From assembly GCA_029582265.1 (NCBI GenBank), contig CM055816.1, positions 21,199,843 through 21,263,842 of the forward strand: a DNA stretch of 64,000 bases. The letters are read 5' to 3'. This stretch comes from Zoroaster sp. YZ-2022 (taxonomy: Eukaryota > Echinodermata > Asteroidea > Forcipulatida > Zoroasteridae). The translations under genes were made by a program, and so were the position numbers. The notes below the pieces were generated by a model. It did no database searches, was not told the origin of the DNA, and worked only from the letters and a program-made list of their open reading frames with translations. This document shows, in pieces, positions 35,360 through 48,700 of this stretch (position 1 is its first letter; every line of letters starts with the position of its first letter).

Positions 35360-36707
35360 TGTAACCGGGGGAATATACAACCATGTCGGTTATTATTATG
35401 GACACAAAGTTAAAAGGAATTTCCTTATTGTAGTTGTACGTTTTGTATATTGTTTGCTTAATATTAGTTATGTAGTGTTATTATTGCCTTCTCGTGTTAC
35501 ATTTTGGAATGTTCAGTTCGAGTATAAAACGCGGTAAAGCTAGGGGGTCTTGACACCACTGAGGGCTATAACACCTACGTCCTTGTCTAGCCCTGTGGCA
35601 ATTTTGGGGGGGTTGCAGCGGGTACGGCGATTTAGAGCCTGGCTGGCACTTGCCAACGCGCTGCCGGTTACGGCGGTTGCGAAGGCGAACGTCTGTCCAG
35701 TGAGCCTTAATTGTAGTTTCGTCTTTGTGTCAGGATGTTCTTCGACTATTACAGTACATGTCTGATACAGGTAAATGATACATTTTTACTTATTTTTTTA
35801 TATTTTATTTTCACTGGAAATTGTTTTTGTAATTTTTAGAGTTTAGTAGGTGAAAGATAAGTTTAAGTAAAGAAACATTTTCTTTTTGGTGTCGAGACAA
35901 ATTCTATAAGTGTTCGGTGAGCTTTGGGAAACGACGTCAAATCGACCACAGCACCGGCTAGTTCATTAATTTAGCAGTGGGAAAAGTTACGATAACTTGG
36001 TATACGTCTCGGTGACGTGGTTGCGAAGATTAATGGAGAAAATAACTTCCATTCAGAGTGAGGCATAACTCGAAATAATTTCGTAAGGGGCTAGCTTTGT
36101 TTGGGATTATTGGTTATCTGACAGGCGTATTGGAATGAATCCTTTACAGGAGGCCGTCAATATTTGTCACTTTGTATAGTGATGGCAGACTTTTATAATT
36201 TGTCGCCGTTGATGTCAATAAGTAAATTGTTGGGATGTTTGGGAGAAATTAAACAAATAATATTTTCGGAAGACGGGAGAGGCATATGGATTAATCGAGT
36301 ATGTGTTTTTATGTATTTTTAAGATATTTTAAAGAAGTGCGATGAAGTTGGTTTGGGTTGGAGATATTTCTTTTCGGCTGTAATTCGAAGTCAATTCGTA
36401 CAGTCCGATTTGAGTAATCTGGTCCTCCCATGGGGATTGTAGTTTACAAATGTGTTGTTTTTATATTAGAACGATGGAAGTTCCGCCGTTTTGTAGAGGC
36501 ATTGCATGCGAGTCCGTCATGGACATCGGCATATTTCTTGTCATATTACATGCACATAGATAGTGACCGCAGAACTTGAGCGTACTGTACATGATTGCAT
36601 GGTTTTTGGTTGTGTTTTAGCATAATTGTAATTCACTTCATTTTAGACCATCGTCCACCTGCTGATGACAGCTGAAGGTTGTTTTAGCCAGAGACCGGAT
36701 TTTATCA
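35360..36707 (+). mobile_element. Candidate LTR of a retrotransposon
   Basis: The segment starts TGTAACCGGGGG and ends TTTTATCA. Directly after it, at 36708, comes TGGTGCCGAAATGG, which resembles the primer-binding site of Gypsy- and BEL-type elements. A TATA box (GAGTATAAAACG, near 35520) lies about 165 bp inside, where an LTR promoter would be expected. No second LTR, gag or pol is found in the window, so this is a truncated copy at most. The call rests on these three signals only. Confidence 0.35.
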
Positions 36708-36721
36708 TGGTGCCGAAATGG

Positions 36722-37270
36722 TGGGTCCGTGATCTGTAGACCCATAGACCCATTGTCGCTGGTTGGGGTATGTTTATGGTCCATTAGTTATTCCGTTGAT
36801 TGGTTTATGGTTTCTTGCAAAGGGATCGGGGATCGGGGATCGCTCTTAACGTAAATGGCTGTTGGGTCTGGTGTGATGTTTTTGTCGGAAAGCGCTATTA
36901 TTGTTTATCATAATTATTGTTAATTGCGTCTTAATTCTTCCATTTCATTGTTATTATGTATACCATTTTGTATTAAAGACACTTGTGGTTAACTGAATAA
37001 TTCAATTAGATTGATATAGAACATGAGGTGAACCGTATTTTGTGCTGATTTAAAGTTGTTTTTTTTCTGTTTGTTTTAACAGGGTTTTTCGTTTTTTTGG
37101 TTTGGACGTTTCATTTTGGTTGTAGTTTCCTCGATTTGTGATTTCATTAAAGTTCATTGGTCCACGGTATCCTTACTTGCATTATGTGTATTATTCCTGG
37201 GTGTGCAAAAGCTCCGGTTACATTTGGATAGTTAAAATGTTTAATGTTATCCATAATTCAAATTTCTGTG
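36722..37270. other. No gene seen
   Basis: T-rich non-coding sequence after the LTR candidate. A short duplicated GGGATCGGGGATCGGGG is at 36825-36841. Confidence 0.45.
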
Positions 37271-37277
37271 TGTTTTA

Positions 37278-37740
37278 TAAAACCCCCGCTTCTGTTAAAC
37301 ACTTTCGTATACACACACAGAACAAGAATTGATCAACGCTAATGCAAGAATATATATTAAGGTAATATGTTTTCTAAGTAAAGTGCCTTCTATAAACAGT
37401 AACGACGACAATAAATTACTGGCTCTACACCATAAAACCCTCCGCTTCTGTTAATCACTTTTGTATACACACAGGACAAAACAAAAATTGATCAACGCTA
37501 ATGCAAGAATATATATTAAGGTAATATTTTTTCCAAGTAAAGTGCCCTCTCTAAACAGTAATGACGACAATAAATTTCTGGCTCTACCTCATAAAACCCT
37601 CCGCTTCTGTTAAACACTTTTGTATACACACAGGACAAAACAAGAAATGATCAACGCTAATGCAAGAATATAGGTAATATATTTGCCAAGTAAAGTACCC
37701 TCTATAAGCAGTAACGACAACAATAAAGAACACAATCGAT
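37278..37740. repeat. 157-bp tandem repeat, three copies
   Basis: The units share CCGCTTCTGTTAA, GTATACACACA, GATCAACGCTAATGCAAGAA and AAGTAAAGTGCC(T/C)TCT. Starts lie near 37278, 37434 and 37594. The third copy has lost about 12 bp. Confidence 0.9.
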
Positions 37741-38530
37741 TGAGCTTGCAAGAATATACTTAAGCAGATTTTACTTTTTCTCCTACACCGGCGGCCGAAA
37801 AGTAGACATCTGATCTGAAAAGCTGATCGAACGTTTTGGACAATTCCAATGTTTTACTTTTCTAGTAGCCAAGAAGCAGATTTTAACGTCTTGTCACACA
37901 ATGACCTAAGCTTTTCTGCTTTTCTGCTATTCTAAAAAGCAGATCGAACGTTCTTGTTCAATCCATTTATATGCTTTGCTAGTAATAGCCAAAAAGCAGA
38001 TTGAACGTTTTCTCTCACAGTGCTAAAATATTACAGGAATGATTGACCAAGGGTAATAATTATGTAAACGCAATCAGACATTAAGTTAAATATGCTAACC
38101 ACAGCAGGCAACGGACATAAAATACTATGAATTATCAAATAAAACACAATGTCAGATACTTTGCTGTTTTTTTCTTTAAGGATGGTCCATACTGAACATT
38201 GAAGCTCAAGTTATCATGTTGTTTGTTTGTTTTTGTTTTTCTCCCAAGTGTTCTCAGTGTGTTTGATTAACCGCATGAGATATTAATAAACCCTAAATCA
38301 CGTCACTTTCTTTGTTTGTATCAGTATGAACCAGTATCATGAGTGAAACAGGTTAATTCTTTACACATCTAGCATTTGTTGTCCCCACCCTAGCATTTGT
38401 TGTCCCCTGATGTCTAACCTAAGGATCATCCCATATTAAATGTTTTGTTTCCACATAAGGCACGTCAAAAGTGGGGATTATGACTTTCAAAATCCTGACC
38501 CTTCTTAGAGCTTCTCTTTGTTAGAGCTTC
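37741..38530. other. No gene; short AAGCAGAT(C/T)GAACGTT motif repeats
   Basis: Between 37790 and 38020 the word GCAGAT(T/C)GAACGTT and its relatives occur three to four times with the reverse motif CTTTTCTGCT between them. The rest is non-coding. Confidence 0.45.
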
Positions 38531-38532
38531 CT

Positions 38533-39105
38533 AACAAGCAATAATTGCTTTAAATTAAAAACAAACAAACAATGAAGTCATGGCAAATTGACCATGCTTG
38601 TCTATAGTTTACTTGCACGAGGTCGATGTCAACTATACTATCCTCATACTATCCATTTTGAAGTAATGGACAAGGTATTTGAATGAAAATTGCCTTGCTC
38701 GTACGTGGACGAAATTCACGGCCTGTGAGATGATCAGACATTGTTAAATAAGATCGGTAAAACACCACAAGATTTACATATGTATGTGTCAGGTCTCTGT
38801 TCCTAAAACTAAGGTTATTGACATTGGGGTTAAGTATGGTCGCCAGCTTGATTATTTTAAGGACTATGTCAGAATAACTGTTATGATGGGCCTCATCACT
38901 AACCATTATCAAATTCTACAAAATCTCTTGTCAACCGAATCCTTCCATCCTATAGGTGTAATATACCTTTAATTAATAATTCGCAGCCATCTTTGCTTTC
39001 TGAGAATCAGAATGAGGCACATGTACAAGTGAACCAGTAGACAGGTACCATGTGATGGTTCCAATCATAACGATACCGCCTGTAGATAGGGAACGTGACT
39101 ATGGC
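38533..39105 (+). repeat. Dispersed repeat family B, copy 2
   Basis: Direct match to 12334-12850, with an extra segment of about 60 bp near 38995-39050. No conserved ORF. Confidence 0.85.
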
Positions 39106-40242
39106 AGGACGAAACTAGAATTTGAGTATCCCTACATGGTCACCTTGCATAAAAGATTGGTTCCCCATTGCAATATTTCCTCCTCAATCTTCTGTTTCTC
39201 AATCGTCTTCTTCTTGTTTGTTTGTTTGTTTGTTTGTTTGTTTGTTTTTTCTTTCCATTATTTCCTTTTATTTTCTTTATTTTGCCTGTAACGCGATAGG
39301 TAAATGACACAGACAGGAATCTGTCCTAAAATTTCATACACAGGCCTGAGAATTGAATGTAAAAAATTATGTAACAAATTAATGGCAATTGATGAAATGG
39401 AATTCTTAATCAACAGCTTGCAACTGGTTCTGACGGAATTTCGTGAGCTTATTTTGGTGATGAGTTGGGTAAATGACAATAGAATGCTCAAAATTTATTT
39501 TCAAATCAAATTGAAGTATTAAATTGAACGAAAACGGGTTGAAATTGGCGAGAAATCCTATATTATACTCTGCAGAAGAAGGAAGGGGAAAGTTTCCTCC
39601 GATTGTGCTAATCGCACACACATTAATAGTCCAACTGTATCATTGAGTCAGAATTTGCTATCTAAATTATTTTAAACACACCAAATATCTGATATAAGTT
39701 TATAAACGTAGTTAATGTTATTTAAAATAATGTAAATATTGAATAATAAATATTGAATATATGCTATTTTTCTTTACAATAATCTAAGGTTTGACTTGCT
39801 GTACAATTTAACAAATTACATTCGAATTGAAAATAAAACATCTATTAAACAATTTTTAAATAAGTTACTGATTGCGTAACACTCTTTCTACCCCCTGATA
39901 TTATTATCACAATATCAATCTCAATTCCTAATTCATAAAAGAACAGATTAAATTTAAGGGGAAAATCTACATAAAGCTTGTAAAATGTGAATCATGAATT
40001 CCCCTTCATTGACATGATAAGCCCATTCATTATATTTTGAACTAACCAATCGGCGTTGTGGAAATCATTTTCCCTCATCAGGGTCTAGTGGTGACAGCAA
40101 AGTACAATATAATTACAATTAAATATGATTTTCCCTGATGGTAATGAGCATATACTTTGTAAATCTCAGGTGTAGTTTCAATTTGATATACAATAAAGTT
40201 CTATGATGGAATAAAATAGGATTTAGGTTTGTTTTTACATAT
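39106..40242. other. No gene; (TTTG)n at 39215-39247
   Basis: A TTTG microsatellite of eight units, then AT-rich sequence without recognisable coding content. Confidence 0.5.
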
Positions 40243-40515
40243 AGTGGAGTGTCGTGGCCGAGCGGTCTAGCGCACCGAACTCAAGTTCTGGTATTGCCAG
40301 CAACAGCGTGTGGGTACCGGGTTCGAGCCCCGGTCGTGACACTTGTGTCCTTGAGCAAGGTACTTAACCATAATTGCTTCGTCCTTCGGATGGGACGTAA
40401 AGCCGTAGGTCCCGTGTGTTGTGTAATGCACGTAAAAAAAGAAGAATGCGCCTTGAGCACCACTATAGTTGGTGGATACGTGCGCTATAAGTCCACATTA
40501 TTATTATTATTATTA
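40243..40515 (+). mobile_element. tRNA-derived SINE, short-body subfamily, full length
   Basis: Starts GTGTCGTGGCCGAGCGGTCT (A box), B box GGGTTCGAGCCCC at about 40319-40331. Next come CTTGAGCAAGGTACTTAACC, TCCTTCGGATGGGACGTAAA and GCGCCTTGAGCACCACTATA. The tail is GGTGGATACGTGCGCTATAA with (ATT)n at 40497-40515. The complete head-body-tail order defines the family; the 14.8- and 19.9-kb copies share the head and tail but have a different middle. Confidence 0.9.
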
Positions 40516-40519
40516 ACCT

Positions 40520-41155
40520 TTTGACGAAAACACATGCAAATGAAAATACTCAATATTGCATATGTATGGTGGAGGTACAGTGCTGGATAAACACAACTTA
40601 TTTCTGATTGGCCTAATAGATGAAAGAAGAGCAAGACGATTTGTAAATCAATATTTTTCTCCATCTCACTTGTTGAATTGTGATACTAGACAACCTTGGT
40701 ATTTACAGCAGCTACGACAGTCTTTTGTCACGTAGAATTACTGACAGCAAAGTCAATATTTAGCCAAGCGTAACTAACACACTGCGCGTAGTTCCGTTTC
40801 AGATTCTGCATCATGTATTGTTCATTGTAGCCAGTTGAGTTATGAACTGAGCATCAGGCAATGTTATTTCCTTGATACAATGTAGAAAATTCAACTGTAG
40901 CCTGTAAATGGTACACTGTACACTTGAGTTATTTATATTTCAAGTGTTTTTTTCTTCATGCAAAACATTTTTAAATAAAATACTTTAATTTTCTAGCTTG
41001 TTACAACTGTTCCAATGAGTCAACATTTAGCAGCCATCGAAAACCTCAAAGACATTTGTAATTGTTTTAATCAGACTACAAATGTACATAACAGTCAAAG
41101 TAATCATTACATATAATGTTACTAATAATACTGTTTGGAATTAACAAAAAACAAT
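40520..41155. other. No gene seen
   Basis: AT-rich non-coding sequence. Confidence 0.5.
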
Positions 41156-41158
41156 TTA

Positions 41159-41229
41159 ATACAACTGGATTTGAACCTGCGACCTCTGGGTTAATGTGCT
41201 GGTGCTGTACCAACTGAGCTATCTAGCCC
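41159..41229 (-). other. tRNA-like pseudogene or SINE head
   Basis: The minus strand reads GGGCTAGATAGCTCAGTTGG (A box) and GGTTCAAATCC (B box) with a normal gap. The acceptor stem does not close (GGGCTAG faces AGTTGTA) and no clean anticodon stem forms, so I do not call a functional tRNA. Confidence 0.55.
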
Positions 41230-43120
41230 TATGTTGGCGACCTCCCTATTCAATATCTTTGTTTGGGTCTCTCATCAAAAGTCATTTAACCACATAATGC
41301 CGTATAGCCAGGGATCACGTCCCATGTTACGATACAAATATATATATTTTTTATTTTGTGTATTCTATATTCTAAGTATTATTCAAGTACTGACCACATT
41401 GTTATGTTTAGCTCTTTCTTATACACTGTAAACATTATTTGCACTTCTTCCGCTTAAAATTCATCACTATTTTGTCACGAAAAAATGAGGTGCATAATAA
41501 GAGCATTTAATGCACTTGAGGTGCTTAATATTTGACACTTGAACGATACTTTATTTGTGATTTTAGACCAGTACTATCTTGTCCCAAAATAACTGGCATA
41601 GTATAGACACATGAGGCCCCTAAACCGAACTATCCTTATTTTATTCTATACCTGAGCTGCTTTGAAGCTTAAACAGATGATGTTTTATTTTAACAGGTGT
41701 AAATATTATAAAATCTGAATATGGATTGATCTAAGAAATAAAAGGCAAGACAATTTTGCTAAAACTAAATGCACCTCTGTGCTCTCGAATAGTCTCATTG
41801 AAAAGGCAGCCCCGGCCCTCCCTGTCCATTCTCTGTCCTCTCGATGGCCAAACGATCGTACACAAACAAACAAAACCTCAATATCCCTCCACCTGATGAG
41901 CAAAGTGAGTCAGTGTATATGCCTATTTTCCCGATCTCGATTTGGACACGTTGAACAATACACCGAGAGTTAGGGTAATTCTTCTATACGACTCAGGCAT
42001 TTCATGTGGTAAAAACCTATACAACACACATATCAGGCACTAAACAAATAATACAACCAACACATGAAGCACAAGGACTTTACAATAATTAGGAACATTT
42101 GATTATCTCTATCAACTCAAGTACCTTTTTACAATGTACATAATGTTTTATTTCACTTATATATTTCTTTATTTGTAAAGTGAATTTGTTTGTAAGTGAA
42201 TTAGCTATTAATTCCCAGGGCCATGAGGGAGACCATGTTATGTGAACGGGTTACTCTGAAATCAGAAATAAAAAATCAGAAATAAATAAATAAAATACAA
42301 CTTGGGAAGCAGCAATATGGGGATCACTAGAAGAGGATGCAATTTTTGTTATTATAAAAATAGATCAAACCACAATAATTTTGCATAATTTTTAGCAGGA
42401 GCACTTACGGAATATATACAGGCTGCTCTGAGGTCTGTTCAAAAAGAGAAACATCTCTAGTTTGATGTATTACCTTGTTCACAATAAAAGAAAAATAAAC
42501 ATCTTTATACTTAACAAACGACTCAGTTTGCTGTCCCAATGTAATTGTAGACATATATATCAACGTAATTATCTTTGGCGAGGACTGCAGTATCTGCCCA
42601 TATCAATTGATATATCAAAGCATAACATTTATAAGCTATTCGTATCTGAAACAGAAAATTTGAGGCATGTGCGTGTTTCTTCGTGTACACGTATATGTAT
42701 AAACACGTATATACAAATACACGTGCATACACATGTGAGTATATTCGAGCGAGGCGTCCCGTCCTGGTGTCCGGACAGGCTCTTGCCGCGCTGGCAGGGT
42801 GAGAAAACGCTGATGTTGAATTTGAAACAAAGAACAAGTTACTTGTTAACTATATGTATGGTAGCCATCAGCACAAGATCAACAAAAGAAATTCCAGAAA
42901 AACGTGTTTCCAATTACATAATGATATCAACTTTTATTTTAACAAGAAATTAATTAACATTTAATGTATTAATGGAAAAACAAAATTATTGAGAGGGATA
43001 ACGAAATCAACAAATTTAATACATTTTCCACAGGGGGGAGTTTAAAAGGGGCTTCCCAAACCATTCATCACACCTGCATCCATACATAGTGTGGTAGTTT
43101 CACACACTGTAGCCAGTGTA
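41230..43120. other. No gene seen
   Basis: AT-rich. The longest open frame (42462-42953, plus) is made of low-information sequence with an alternating purine-pyrimidine ACGTATA stretch and matches no family that I recognise. Confidence 0.5.
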
Positions 43121-43123
43121 GAG

Positions 43124-43340
43124 CAGTGGCGCACCCAAGGGGGGGGGGGCTCGGGGGGCTCGAGCCCCTCCCAAGGGCCCGCTGATGTTTTATTTTTTTT
43201 TTTTTAAAGAAGGGGCCGGGAAAGAGAGCAAAATCTGAGCCCAAGTCTTGTCTACAGAGGAGTTCGGCAAGGAGTAGGGCAGTGGTACAAGGGATGGGGA
43301 CTCAGGAGACTCAAGCTCCCCTCCAAAAGTTTTCCATTTA
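43124..43340. repeat. Degenerate DNA-transposon end (CAGTGGCG...)
   Basis: CAGTGGCGCACCCAAGG followed by G runs and GGGGGCTCGAGCCCC (a dyad) is typical of decayed non-autonomous DNA elements. A related segment with CTCAAGCTCCCCTCC lies 150 bp on. No right terminal repeat found. Confidence 0.35.
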
Positions 43341-43675
43341 TTCCACTCACTATTATATTTTACGGCGTTGCGTATGCATGTGCATGTACGCTTGAAGGGC
43401 CACCAGTATATATAACAAGCATTTTTAGACATTCTCCCCTCGCCATGGTGCACCCTGATCAGGGAGCAGCTTTACTAATGTTATTTTCATTTTCTGTTGT
43501 CCGTTTCTCTTGTTGAGGTCGTTGACTGTCGTTGAGGTTACTCGTAAATGTTTTTAAAATTTAAACACGCCCGCATTATAATCAACTCCTTTCCAGTTTG
43601 TACACCAATAATGGCCCAGGATTGGGTTTTAATTTACAAAGATTATGCGACACTGTTTTAGCAAACACCAATTGA

Positions 43676-44175
43676 NNNNNNNNNNNNNNNNNNNNNNNNN
43701 NNNNNNNNNNNNNNNNNNNNNNNNNNNNNNNNNNNNNNNNNNNNNNNNNNNNNNNNNNNNNNNNNNNNNNNNNNNNNNNNNNNNNNNNNNNNNNNNNNNN
43801 NNNNNNNNNNNNNNNNNNNNNNNNNNNNNNNNNNNNNNNNNNNNNNNNNNNNNNNNNNNNNNNNNNNNNNNNNNNNNNNNNNNNNNNNNNNNNNNNNNNN
43901 NNNNNNNNNNNNNNNNNNNNNNNNNNNNNNNNNNNNNNNNNNNNNNNNNNNNNNNNNNNNNNNNNNNNNNNNNNNNNNNNNNNNNNNNNNNNNNNNNNNN
44001 NNNNNNNNNNNNNNNNNNNNNNNNNNNNNNNNNNNNNNNNNNNNNNNNNNNNNNNNNNNNNNNNNNNNNNNNNNNNNNNNNNNNNNNNNNNNNNNNNNNN
44101 NNNNNNNNNNNNNNNNNNNNNNNNNNNNNNNNNNNNNNNNNNNNNNNNNNNNNNNNNNNNNNNNNNNNNNNNNNN
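43676..44175. other. Assembly gap, 500 N
   Basis: Exactly 500 N, a placeholder length. Frames drawn across it are meaningless. Confidence 1.
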
Positions 44176-44468
44176 GAAAAAAGGGGCACAAATGCTACTG
44201 AAATTCATTCTAAAAAATCAAATTCAAGCGATTTATCGTGGGGTGGGGGAGTTTTTGGGAGGTCATATGCTCACAAGAAATCGTCGCCACTGGTCTTGGA
44301 ACTTTAACGCTTTTCTCTCGCCAATAAAACCAGTAGGGCCAACTGATTATCTCAGAAAACAGAACTGACTACACTGTTTCTTGATGATTGATTGTTATTT
44401 AAACTCATTTTATATACAGCCATGTATGTACTTTTACCCTTAATTTTAAAGGTTTGTTATATATATAC

Positions 44469-44611
44469 ACTGCAAAAACCGTGGTGTTAAACTCATTCTA
44501 ATTACTGGTGTTTATATTAGCTGCGGCTTAGGCAACCCGCACAATATAAAACACCATAGAAGAATAAAGTTGACACCACTAGTGTTATTTAACACCTCAA
44601 GTTTTTGCAGT
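44469..44611. mobile_element. 143-bp MITE-like element
   Basis: The ends ACTGCAAAAAC and GTTTTTGCAGT are perfect 11-bp inverted repeats. Sub-terminal GGTGTTAAA and TTTAACACC also pair. It is short and non-coding. The TSD is not clear in the TA-rich flank. Confidence 0.7.
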
Positions 44612-44619
44612 ATTGAAAA

Positions 44620-45360
44620 AGTTATATAAGGCGTTTGTTCTTAATTCATCCTGGTTGCCTCATTTTGGCCAATGTTGGCCCCGCTTGGAATTTGGCTGAG
44701 GAGAAAATAAAAGGAGTCAATATCAAAATACGACCAGAAACAGACTTCGACAGGGCACATGGAATCGATGTCCCATTTTAAGATGAACTCGGTGACTGAA
44801 AAATAATACACCATTGAAGTTAAATATCGCTGGCATAGATAACGGCGCAATAAGATCATATCACCGTGACTGGAAGCGATAATTTCATTATCATTGGCGC
44901 AGCTACTGGGTTCATTATTTATTATTTGCGCAACAGTCACAGTAATATTTATGATCTTATTTCGCCCTGTTATCAAGGCCACCGATTCCATGTCCCGTCG
45001 TAAGTCGGCTCTGATCGTAACGATACGTTGCCTCTTGAAATGTTCCCATTGTAATGCCATATATGCTACGAGTTAAATAGAGAATGAGCTGTTGCAAATT
45101 GCGTACCAACCTAAAAAGAGCTGTAGTATAAATGAAAAAAAAATGTTTATTGGCCTTACGTTTCGAACCAAGTGTTTTTAAAACATACGCCTGTTTGTCT
45201 GTCCTGTTCCTTTTGTCCACCCTTTGTTTGGTTTGTATTGTCCCCGTAGGCATTTCTGCGTACAAGCCTTGGCTTTTAATATGCTTCAATATTTGCTAAT
45301 TTACTGTAACAAACTTCCAAATTGTTTTTCCATCATTTGTTTTGTTTGTTATAGATAGAT
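44620..45360. other. No confirmed gene; 139-codon open frame at 44641-45060
   Basis: The minus-strand frame (MALQWEHFKRQR...) and a shorter plus-strand frame with a hydrophobic stretch (SLFIICATVTVIFMILF) overlap. Neither is recognisable. It could be a single exon or chance. A GATA microsatellite is at 45354-45365. Confidence 0.3.
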
Positions 45361-45695
45361 AGATGTATGTAGCATCTGACATGGATTGTGGAGGAAAGCA
45401 AAGGAGCAAAGGAGCAATTGCGTTCGAATTCGGAAGATTGTTCTCCTTTATTCCCTTTGGTTCCTGACAATCCGCCATGTCAAGATGTTGCGTTATTTAA
45501 GGGAGCGCGTGAGACATTCAAGCGCTGGGCGCGCGAAAAATTTGTTTAGGTGGTGGGAGAATACATATACATATATACATACTACGTATATACGCTGTTA
45601 CGATATATATATCCTGGTCAATGCAAGATATATGCGCGCGCGTGACCCTTCCACACAAAACTGCACACAAGTTCCTCCTTGCCTTCATCTATCTA

Positions 45696-45737
<42 letters not shown>

Positions 45738-48700
45738 AGCATGCATATTGATGATTTCGGGTGGAGGTGTAGTTTGCAGTGGTGGAGGGAGAAAAGTGCA
45801 TGTCGTGTCTGTAAACAGAATGGACATCGTTCCTCCATTGCACCGGCAAAACTGCAGTCACAAAATACTTACTGAGCCTTCCATTGACAAAAACACGAAC
45901 AGATTGATAATTGCGCAAAGTAAGCGCAGCACGCGCTGATGATTGACATTTTTCCTTATGCGGGAAGTAGTGACAACAACGTACGAAGACAGACAAAGAA
46001 CGACTGTACATGAAGCTTATTCGTATGTATGATTTTGTTAAATTTAATTTTAAACGACCAACAGCACCCGACATCAATATATTAACAGTATTAAGTTTTT
46101 ATATTGGTTTTCAAATTGGAAAACATTTGATAAACTGGAAAAACATTAATTATTATTATTATTGTTATTTTAAATTCCCAACAAATTGGGGGGTTTTAGA
46201 ATACTATTGAGTCTTCCCACTATTGAGTCTCTCACCATTGAGTCCTCACTCATTGAGTTTCTATCATTGAGTCTTCATCATTGAGTCTTCACTATTGAGT
46301 CTTCACTATTGATCTTCATCATTGAGTCTCATCATTCAGCTGATTCAAATTATCATTGAGTCTCATCATTGAGTCTCTACTATTGAGTCCCACTGAGTTC
46401 AGTCTTTGAGTTATTCCTATTGAGTCTTTATTGATTGAGTCTTCATCATTGAGTTCCTTTACTATTCAGCCCTCATGAAGCCATCCACCATTGAGTCCAC
46501 TGCTGACCATCATTGAATTCCCCACTATTGAGTTCTTTATCATTGAGTCTCTTACCATTAGTCTCTTTACTACTGGAATCCTTACCACTGAACTCACCAT
46601 TGAATTACTTTTGCACGGTTGAGTTCATTGCTCATTGAATCCTTTTACTATTGAATCTCTCACCATTGAGTTCATTGCCCCCACTATTGAGTTCTCACTG
46701 ATTGAGCCTTACTCAGCTAGTCTTTACTCATTCAGTTTGGTCCATTTTACCGCCCACTATTTCAGTCTTTACCATTGGAATTATTGAAATCATTACTGCT
46801 CACGTCTTTACTCATTGAATCTTTACCATCCTCGTTCTCTTCCATCCTCACTTTAGTTGAAGTAGTAGTCTGTCAAATTTGGGTATGGTGTTTAGGCATT
46901 ACTCTGTTCAGAGCTTTGTTTACTTCCTATGCCTTTATTTACTTTTCTTTCTTCGAGATCTTCCCGCAATATCCTGGATGAGTCCCATTATCTTTCAGAT
47001 GTAGGTACTTTGACAAAAATCCTTGTATTTATGCTGAAAAAGATTCGGCTTGACTGCCCAAAGGGTTTTCCTCATTGGCTTTTTCCTGGCTTCTGATCTT
47101 TCACCATACCCCGTCTGACGTACTTTCATATTTTTCACACCACATCTCTTCAGTAGCCACTTTAGCCTCCTTCCAACCAGTCTCGAAAAAGTACATTGTC
47201 TTCCAGTTCAGAATCTAGACTCATCCTCTTCCTGATGACATTTCGTCATATTCCAAATTCTCCGTATCGGATTCTGGAATCATCTTCCTCGAAATCTTCG
47301 TTCATCCTGCGTAGATTCAGTTTCACAAGTTTCTATTTCCGAATCTTTCAATTCTATGCTTTTTAACATCGGGTTCAGAATTATCGATGTCAGAATTGTT
47401 GATTGATAGCTTTAATTTCAGAATCATCGTCAACTTCATTCATTTTAGATTTCTTCTATTATGTACACATGTCTCTGCATGCCTGTAGGTTATAGTCTCC
47501 CGTCCAAAAGCTTTGCCGCACTGGCGGCGTTGAGACAAGCATGGGTTTGACAGCAGAAATAACATTCTATGTTGAATCTCTGATGCTTAATCTCCGACCG
47601 ACAAGTGTGAAACGGAAGAAATAGTTTATATATAGGCCCATGAACTACCTCCATTTGCTCATTTGCTCATTTCGCTGTTATTAATGCTCATTTCAGCTGC
47701 TCATTTGTTCATTTCGTGCGGTTTGCCTCCATTTGCTCATTTCGCATGCTCATTTGCTCATTTCATCTGCTCATTTGCTCATTTCCACGAGTAAAAGATT
47801 CAATGAGTAAAGCACCGAAATGAGTAAAAAACCGAATGAGTAAAGACTGAATGAGTAAAGACTGAAAATGAGAAGACTGAATGAGTAAAGACTGAATGAG
47901 TAAAGACTGAATGAGTAGAGACTGAAATGAGTAGAGACTCCATGAGCAGAGGACTCAATGAGTAGAGGACCAATGAGCAGATTCAATGAGTAAAGATTCA
48001 AATGAGAGTAAAGACTCAATGAGTAAAGATTCACGAGCAAGACTCAATGAGTAAAGACTCAATGAGTAAAGACTCAATGAGTAAAGATTCAATGAGTAAA
48101 GACCGAATGAGTAAAGACTGAATGAGTAAGAGACTGAATGAGTAGAGACTGAATGAGTAGAGACTGAATGAGTAGAGACTGAATGAGTAGAGACCTGAAA
48201 ATGAGTAGAGACTGAATGAGCAGGAGACTGAATGAGTAGAGACTGAATGAGTAGAGACTGAATGAGTAGAGACTGAATGAGTAGAGACTGAATTAGTAGA
48301 GACTGAAATGAGAGAGGACTGAATGAGTAGAGACTGAAAATGAGTAGAGACCGAATGAGTAGAGTACTGGAATGAGTAGAGACTGAATGAGTAGAGACTG
48401 AATGAGGAGACTGAATCTGGAGTAGAGACTGGAAATGGAGTAGAGACTGAATAGAGTAGAGACTCAATGAGTAGAGACTCAATGAGCAGAGACTGAATGA
48501 GTAGAGACCTCAGATGAGTAGAGACCTCAATGAGTAGAGACTCATGATGAGTAGAGATCAATGAGTAGAGACTCACGAGTAGAGACCTCAATGAGTAGAG
48601 ACTCAATGAGTAGAGACTCAATGAGTAAAGATCAATGAGTAAAGACTCAATGAGTAAAGACTCGAATGGAGTAAAGACCGGAATGAGTAAAGACTGAATG

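Noticed and set aside
35550..35765. 71-codon ORF after the TATA box
   Set aside because: Short, no known domain; probably leader sequence of the LTR candidate.
41159..41229. Functional tRNA gene on the minus strand
   Set aside because: The acceptor stem does not pair and the anticodon stem is poor.
42462..42953. 163-codon plus-strand ORF
   Set aside because: No recognisable domain, biased composition, a competing frame on the other strand, and no splice or promoter context.
43582..44307. Frames of 177-220 codons made mainly of X
   Set aside because: They run across the 500-N gap.
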